A stretch of 64,000 bases of DNA from Persicaria tinctoria (lineage: Eukaryota > Streptophyta > Magnoliopsida > Caryophyllales > Polygonaceae): NCBI GenBank assembly GCA_037127255.1, contig JBANSL010000002.1, forward strand, positions 96,564,519 through 96,628,518. The letters run 5' to 3'. Within the stretch, counting starts at the first letter, position 1. The number at the start of each line of letters is the position of its first letter. A program made the translations under genes and the position numbers. Of this stretch, positions 57,743 through 64,000 are shown one piece after another. Below the pieces are notes generated by a model. It saw nothing but the letters and a program-made list of their open reading frames with translations, was not told where the DNA came from and searched no databases.

Positions 57743-59150
57743 GGCAAATTTACGGAAAACCACCTCTTATACATAGGTTCTTTCATTTAACCACCTCTTA
57801 AAGAGGAATACACATAAAACCACCTCCTATACATATCTGTCAACAAAAAGCCACCCTTAGCTCTTTTCCGTCTAAAGAGCTGTTAGTTTTATGTGAAAAG
57901 ACCATATTACCCTTAATGTTCCTTTTAATTTATTCACATTGCCCCTAAAAAAAGTGAAAAGCCCTTTGAGAAAGCTCGAAGCTCGACCCTTCCGTTTTCC
58001 ATTAACAAGCTTGAAAGGAGAAAAGTTCGTCGGAGGCCCGGAGTCCCCATCTCCTCCTTGCAACTGATATTGACGCTGAGATAGGGGCATAGCACCATCC
58101 TTGCTGCCGCTAACCCTCACCCCTCGATCCCCCTTGTCAGTCGACTTTACTCCCGGGGTCGTCCTTGCTCCTCCTCGTTCTGTTGCATATGTGCCATGTC
58201 AACGACATCCTCAGACAATTCCGACGCCGCCGATGCCAGCCCGGGAGAGAAGCTCAGCCAAACCTTGCCTCCTGAAGTTGAGGCGATTAATGAGGAAGAC
58301 CCAACCATTCCAAATTAATCATCACATATAAGCACGATAGACATAATCACACAAAGTTTGACAGCATCCACCCATTTTCATTAGAAGGGATTGCGCCATA
58401 ATCCGAATCTGAATCCTCGTATTCAATCAATAATGAATTCAGCAACCCTGATAAATCCCGAGAAATAGAAATCTACACCGACAACGAATAGGGGTAATAC
58501 ACTAAAGTACTATAACTCAATCGCAAACAATTATACGAATTCGAAAACCTCTAGAAATAGAAAAAAACTTCAACAAGAAAGAAAGTGAAACTCATAAACA
58601 AATCAAATCGAGAAAATTAATCACAAAAAAAGAGCAACAACCCTAGTTTATAGACATCTAACGACCCAATTTGAGATTTCTTATGGACTTTCCCTAAACA
58701 CCATGGCTCTTGAAAACTCATCGCCATTATTAATTGGCCATCTTCTACAGTTCTACACGGTGCATTCGGTGGCAACCTCGTATGCTCGCATCTACTCATT
58801 GTCTCCTGCGCCTGTTTTCACCATTTTTGTTAAGCTCAGGTAGCTTTGAGCTCAAATCATCCAAATCACATAGAACCCCTCTTCATGGATTTAGATTGAT
58901 GGTGTTAAAAGATAGAGAGATGCAGGGTCAAGGGTGTATTTTTTTAATATTATACTCCTTATTTTATAGATAATATCGAGGACAATTGTGCCTTTTCACA
59001 CTATTTTAACAGTTGATCCGACAGAAAACAGATGGGGGTGGTTGTACGTTGACAGCAGCTATATTAAGGGTGGTTTTATGCAAGTTTTTATTTAAGAGGT
59101 GGTTATGTGAAAAGAGGAATATTTAAAAGGTGGTTTTATGTAAATTTGCC
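57743..59150. mobile_element. Non-autonomous Mutator-like element (MULE)
   Basis: 1408 bp with inverted ends GGCAAATTTAC and a perfect 9-bp target duplication TATTTTTAA (57734-57742, 59151-59159), the MULE size. Imperfect TIRs extend about 100 bp and carry repeated AAAACCACCTC / GGTGGTTTT motifs at both ends. The interior (57960-58340) is GC-rich with a short minus-strand frame (58120-57872) but no MURA transposase; possibly a captured gene piece (Pack-MULE). Confidence 0.88.
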
Positions 59151-60715
59151 TATTTTTAATTGCAAAGTACAAGTTATATAAAAATCGATTGTGGGCCATT
59201 TGTGTTACTTGCTAGCTGGAATTGGGCATGGACAATTGTTAACAACTTTGATCTAGACTTCTCTCTCTAGGAATCTATATCTATATACATACTTTAAAGC
59301 AAAGAGTTAACTTCCACGTGTCACTACCTCCTTCACTTCCACATTTTCGGTCATTTCTGTTTTTTCTTTTTAATTTCCCCTTTTCCCTTTTTAATTTTTT
59401 TTCCCAATCCCGTCTTCATCCACACTAGGGTTCACCCTCCTCCAATCTTCACCCACGGTCCGCCGATTAGCGATCTTCCTCCTCCGCTGAGGTTTTATCG
59501 CCTCTTCTCCTTCATCTTTCTCCATTTTTGAACCTTATTTTCGTTGATTTGCGCCTAATTATTTCAGGTTTGTCGTTGGTGAAGATCCGCCGTTTGCTCG
59601 GCCTTGTGGCGGTTCTTTGTTGTGCTTCGGCCTCGTGTTGTGGTTGTGTTCTTCATATCTCCGTTTCAACATCGATGTTTTACAGTTTTCCGGTTTCATG
59701 GATCCTCCTCCGCCAAGGTTATGCCGCCGCCTCCTCTCCATCTTTCTCCTATGACTAATTTTTGATTAATTTTTTGCCCAATTTCTCCAGACCTTCGTCT
59801 TTCTCCTCCGCCGATGTTAACCCGTGCTCAGGATTTCGACTTCTTCCTCCACCGAGGTTAGACCCCCTCCCCATCTCCATCTTTCTCTACATATCTTCAA
59901 TTTCAGTAATTAGTTTTCCCCCCTTTTTATTTCTTGGTCTGGCCAGGGAAATTGACCATCAATTTGGATTTTTTGTGTTTCTTTGGGCGTGAATTGTCTT
60001 AAAGGTATCTCGCTGCCTCCTTGGGTCATGAATACTCTGAGGGCTTGCTTCAGTTGTGCCCTAACTAAGGTTTGTCCCTAATTTCTGTCCTTTTCATTTA
60101 GGACTTGATTGGAGCTTTGATGATTTCTGTCTTATAAGTAAGGTTTGTCCCTAACTAAGGGGGTTGCTCTTCGGCCTCGTGTTGTGGTTCTGTCCTTTTC
60201 ATTTAGGGTTTTCCTTTGATTGATCGGTTTCAGTTCGTATCTTTGTTCAATTGTCTTACATTTTGGGTTTTCTGTGTTTATCTGGATTTGTTAGGGTCTA
60301 CGATTGGATTTGGATTCCTTCAGGAGATAAGTTCTAAGGAATAATTCATGGTACCCAGTTGAATTTCACAATTTATGTATATCGTACTTTTTTTTACTTG
60401 GCTTTGATGCCATTTTTTATTTGCATGTTCTCTACTGTCTTGCTGTTTTTTCTACAAATCATTGATCTCTCTACACCACCAAGTGTTAGCTACACTTTGT
60501 TGAGCCAGAGATTTTTTAATTTTTTTTTTGTTCATATACACTGCAATTGCATCGTACTATATTAGCTCCAAGGTATTGTATTTGCACGGGGACCTATGAT
60601 GTTCTTACTGAGCAGGTGTGCAATTTCTCTTTTAAATTTTTACTTCCTCTTCCCCTATTTGCAGAGTTATTGTTTGCTTTAAGATGGTAGCTATATTGAT
60701 CATCTTATGGTGTGT

Positions 60716-60811
60716 AAGGCTAGGGTCGCTACTGGGCGTGTAGTCTTGGAATTGCCAGCTGGAATGTTGGATGATGACAAGGGAGACTTTGTTGGTACTG
60801 CTGCTCGTGAG
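60716..60811 (+). pseudogene. Captured exon of a NUDT14-like Nudix hydrolase
   Basis: In frame: RVATGRVVLELPAGMLDDDK followed by GDFVGTAAREV, ending before a GT. This matches the exon entering the Nudix box of plant ADP-sugar diphosphatase NUDT14 (wording from memory of the family). Only the first half of the Nudix box is present; metal-binding glutamates of the EEXG part are missing, so it is not a working hydrolase. Confidence 0.8.
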
Positions 60812-61286
60812 GTCTCTTTCTCCTTGTGTCATGTGCTGAAGATTGATTATTTACATTTATATTATTTCAGGCCATTGGTAGAAAACAATATCTCTCAGGT
60901 CTCTAATTCTTGAGTTGCAATTTTGATCCAATAAGAGTGTAAGACTAAAGTAATGATTCATTGCGTGTTATATTGGTTGAAAAAATTGTACACGGCTAAA
61001 TCCTCAACTATATTGGCTAGATTCTAGAGTTTCTTATGGTACCATGAATAGTGGCATAGTGCGACAAAATCATCTGGTTTAATATTTCATAGATTTTAAA
61101 TCCATATGATGTTGTTTTGGTACCGATGAGAATGGGATAGAGCTTACTGCTGAATTAAAATATTGAACATGAAATCATACCTCAGTGAGCTAAATGGCTT
61201 GAATTGTTTTTTCAATGTTAATGTCCGGTTTCTAATGGTTCCTTACTTGATTTCTGCGCAGGGCTCAAGTTCATAACTTAATTGAG

Positions 61287-61880
61287 ATGAAGGATCTTGA
61301 AAAGTCTCATTCTTCCCTCTCATTGTCGTCGTCCTCATCTTCCCATTCAAATTCACATACATTTGACATTGGTGCTGAAGAATGGAATGCAGCTGAGAAA
61401 GGGGCTTGTGAGATTCTGTCTTTGATCCTGCCTAATGTAGTTTCCGAGTGCCGGAGGAAGGAAATTATTGAGTATATCCAGATACTGGTTGGACGTTCTT
61501 ATGGAATCAAGGTAAACCAAGCTATACAATCTCACTGTATCGCACTATCTACATAGTGCTTCAGTTATAATCATGCTCTGTTTTGCAAATATGATACATG
61601 AGATAATGCTCCTAAATAAGTACTATCACTGATCTCTTTTTTTATTTTTAGTTAGAATGTCAAGCTGTAAATTTTGAAGGTTATAACTCTTATTTGCTGT
61701 TTAGGTTGCGGCATTTACTTCCATTCTCTGTTTTTGTCTATGGATCCTCTTGGTAGACTATTCAATAGCCTTTTGATAAGCTTATGCTGCTTTTTGGGGT
61801 AAATTATATAGGTCTTTCCCTTTGGCTCAGTGCCACTCAAGACCTATCTTCCGGATGGGGATATCGACTTGACTGATGGG
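61287..61880 (+). pseudogene. Captured two-exon fragment of a PAP/OAS1-type nucleotidyltransferase
   Basis: Exon 61287-61511 (75 codons; Ser-rich start, then EEWNAAEKGACEILSLILP and RRKEIIEYIQILVGRSYGIK), GT-AG intron, exon 61812-61880 reading VFPFGSVPLKTYLPDGDIDL plus TDG. The second exon carries the catalytic GS...DxD motif of pol-beta-type nucleotidyltransferases as in plant PAP/OAS1 substrate-binding-superfamily proteins. Both splice phases agree. The rest of the protein (third Asp, PAP-associated domain) is missing, so this is a fragment. A further possible exon begins at 62160 (MPPMSLWHPVSDDCAD), unassigned. Confidence 0.82.
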
Positions 61881-62517
61881 GTAAATTATATAGGTATTTC
61901 ACATTCTAGGGAAGGATTAGGGGAATCAGGATATATGCTTTGCGTAATATGAAAAGGTTCTTTGTTTATTATCCAAGAGGTCATCGTGTTGAGGATGACT
62001 TCTGAGCGACCCATATAATTCTTATTTGTTAATTCTTTTCTTACTTTGTATTGTTCTTTTAATCTGAAATTGTTAACTTCCCCTCTAGATTTAAGTGTTT
62101 ATTAGAACTTTTACTTTTTTTTTTAATGTAAATTCATTTCAATTATACTTTTGCCAGATTATGCCACCTATGAGCCTATGGCATCCTGTATCTGATGATT
62201 GTGCTGATACGTGTCAAAGAATGAATGACGGAGTTTCTCCAGGATTTGCATGAACGAAGCCTACCTCGCCTCGATCAGTGCCTTTTCAGAACACCTATGT
62301 CGTTCAATAACAATGTTTTTTTTTAGACTTTCGAAACATTTGTTTATATTGTATTTGGTCATTCCTTATAATAAATATTTTATATTCTCTTTTTTCTTTT
62401 CCATCGCATCCGCGCCATGGCGCGGGTATAACACTAGTTAACTTTAAAGAAATTAATTAGCGTGCTAATTGAAGATATTGAAAACTATATAAAATATTAT
62501 TTTTATATATAATTTAA

Positions 62518-62758
62518 TACTCCCTCCGTCCAAAAATACATGGACTTTTACTATTCATGCACGTTTTTTTAGGAGCTAAAAACTATATAAAATATTAACT
62601 TTTTTATTAATTTTTTTTAATAATTACAAACTTATTATCCATAAGTTTGTAATTATTAAAAAAAATTAATAAAAAAGTTAATATTTTATATAGTTTTTAC
62701 CTTCTTAAAAAAGCGTGCGTGAATAGTAAAGGCAATGTATTGTTGGACGGAGGTAGTA
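62518..62758. mobile_element. Stowaway-type MITE with 59-bp perfect arms
   Basis: Ends TACTCCCTCCGTCCAAAAAT and complement TGTTGGACGGAGGTAGTA. Inner arms (about 62578-62636 and 62641-62699) are exact complements over 59 bp around a 4-5-nt loop. Confidence 0.92.
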
Positions 62759-62875
62759 GTTATTAGCATGTTAGGTATTAAATTATTATTTTAAAAAATA
62801 ATAAAAAAGTTGATATTTTATATAATTTTTAACTAAAAAAACACCTTAAAAAGTTAAGTGATAAAACATACTGTA

Positions 62876-63549
62876 ACCAATGACCTCTTACTCTAGCGGT
62901 AAGGGTGAGGTATCCCAAAGGAGAGGCCCTGGGTTCAAATCTTACTTGGTGCATTTAGGTCATATCAATGGCCATATCAATTCCCACAAGCGCGTACGGC
63001 CAAGCGGTGTATACTGGTGAAGTGATCTGTGTGCTTTGTGTGCAGGTAGGTGAGGTTACAACCGTGGATTGCACTTTGCGAAAGTGGTATTGAGCCTCCT
63101 CAAAAAATCCCGCAAGGGGTTTATGGGGTATGGGACCACGAAGGCACGAAGCGGTGGGGTCAGTCACTATAAAAAGTTTACCCTACCAAAGTTTGGGTAG
63201 TATCCATAGGCCACCATGCGAAAGTGGTACTGAGCCTCCTCAAAATGGGGTATGGGGCCACGAAGCGGTGGGACCCGTCACTATAAAAAGTTTACCCTAT
63301 CAAAGTTTGGATAGTATCCAAAGGTCACCATGCGAAAGTGGTACTGAGCCTCCTCAAAGTACCCAAAGGTCACCATGCGAAAGGGGTACCGAGCCTCCTC
63401 AAAAAATCCCGCAAGGAGTTTATGGGGTATGGGGCCGTAAAACGGTGGGGTCAATCATTATAAAAAGTTTACCCTATCAAAGTTTGGGTAGTATCCAAAA
63501 ATCACCAGTTCAAATTCCGGATATGGCCGTTAATTATTTACAAATCCAA
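62876..63549 (+). mobile_element. Composite SINE, 674 bp, 16-bp target duplication
   Basis: Flanked by perfect direct repeats GATAAAACATACTGTA (62860-62875, 63550-63565). The 5' end has a tRNA-like head: A-box-like TCTAGCGGTAAGG (62893) and B-box-like GGGTTCAAATCT (62931). The 3' end (63495-63549) matches the B-box and tail of the 97-98-bp SINE family (CCAGTTCAAATTCC, ATATGGCCGTTAATTATTTACAAATCCAA in pieces). The middle is an internal repeat array. Confidence 0.8.
63078..63500. repeat. Internal repeat array of the composite SINE
   Basis: Units start GCGAAAGTGGTACTGAGCC at 63078, 63218, 63332 and 63376, with lengths 140, 114 and 44 and a last partial unit. Differences are mainly internal deletions. 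Confidence 0.85.
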
Positions 63550-63565
63550 GATAAAACATACTGTA

Positions 63566-64000
63566 GTGTATATCGCTAGGGGATAATGAGTAATGACGTC
63601 TACCGAGTAATGATCAATATATTGGGTTCCAGTTCATTAATTCGCTCAAAAAATTATCAAATTTTATGTTAATTTGGATGATTCTTGGACGACTATGATT
63701 CGTTAAGAGTTAACACTATGATTAGTGTCATTTCATACTAAATATACTTTATTATTATTTTAATTAACGAGGCAAATTATTTACTAGGATGAGAATATGA
63801 GATGTAGAAACCATCGGAAGAATAAGACTATTTAAATCGTCGGAAAAGTTTCCAATAGACAATGGTTCCATTTAAATAACGGTGGGTCATATACGACGCG
63901 ATAGGTTACGCATGTCCAAGCACCACACGCCAACTAAGCCAAACACATAAGCCGAGTGAGATTCCATTATAAAATCAATTGGTGTTGAGAGGAGTAGACC
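63566..64000. other. Spacer, nothing recognised
   Basis: No gene, repeat or element end was identified. Confidence 0.5.

Larger units (their letters stand above)
59274..62437 (+). mobile_element. Helitron 2 carrying captured gene exons
   Basis: Starts TCTATATCTATATAC after host A, and ends with the perfect palindrome CCGCGCCATGGCGCGG (62410-62425), then GTATAACACTAG before host T. 3164 bp, no target duplication. No Rep or helicase was found, so it is non-autonomous. It contains fragments of a Nudix gene (60716-60811) and a nucleotidyltransferase gene (61287-61880), plus degenerate repeats of CTCCTCCGC-GAGGTT blocks (about 59475, 59703, 59850). The 5' end shares TTAAAGC and CCACGTGT with Helitron 1. 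Confidence 0.85.

Noticed and set aside
57872..58331. Two overlapping short frames in the MULE core as genes
   Set aside because: They overlap on opposite strands, have no known domain and lie within a non-autonomous transposon. A captured fragment is more likely than a gene.
62881..62950. Possible tRNA gene
   Set aside because: Pol III A- and B-box-like motifs are present, but no cloverleaf can be drawn and the segment is the head of an element with target duplications.
63078..63500. CRISPR-like array
   Set aside because: Units are long, variable and contain internal deletions with no unique spacers; it is part of a SINE in a plant genome.

Overview
This is nuclear DNA from a flowering plant, most likely a eudicot. 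The evidence is spliced GT-AG genes with plant family architectures (an ABCF/GCN20-type protein, a GH37 trehalase, a WDR44-like WD40 protein, F-box genes), plant Ty1-copia elements, Helitrons, Stowaway and Tourist MITEs, tRNA-derived SINEs and AT-rich spacers. I cannot name the species; asterid/Lamiales is only a guess.

Layout. 1-3447: 3' half of a Tork-like copia element with its 3' LTR. 3448-11600: a Stowaway MITE, then the remains of F-box gene copy A, whose upstream region holds a complete, young copia element (4260-9550, 5-bp target duplication CGATC), then a 5'-truncated LINE. 11793-17469: a Stowaway MITE split by a 5.4-kb Helitron (11833-17224, minus strand) that keeps a helicase C-terminus. 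17700-19500: a SINE and F-box copy B (frameshifted). 19700-23940: MITEs, a foldback array of GTGACA motifs with a Tourist MITE inside it, and a 2.1-kb element with PIF/Harbinger-type ends. 24474-43040: the gene island, holding a WD40 gene (plus, 6 exons), trehalase (minus, 11 exons) and an ABCF3-type gene (minus, 18 exons). All three splice to complete open frames. 43705-45280: a LINE with a solo LTR nested inside it, a SINE and a MITE. 45280-50170: AT-rich spacer with a Stowaway MITE. 50173-55331: a second full-length copia element, now broken. 55400-59150: SINEs, a hAT-type MITE, a 115-bp tandem repeat and a 1.4-kb Mutator-like element. 59274-62437: a second Helitron carrying exons of at least two unrelated host genes. 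62518-63565: a near-perfect hairpin MITE and a 674-bp composite SINE.

The three intact host genes have unrelated housekeeping roles (WD40 scaffold, trehalose hydrolysis, ABCF translation/ribosome-associated ATPase), and nothing suggests a gene cluster. The WD40 and trehalase genes converge; trehalase and ABCF3 share orientation. The main interest is transposon biology: two copia elements whose LTRs start and end with TA instead of TG/CA, Helitron exon capture, several datable nested insertions, and a SINE family with a composite member. I found no CRISPR, bacterial-type system or new enzymatic system. Exon boundaries were inferred by eye from GT-AG sites, phase and family similarity.
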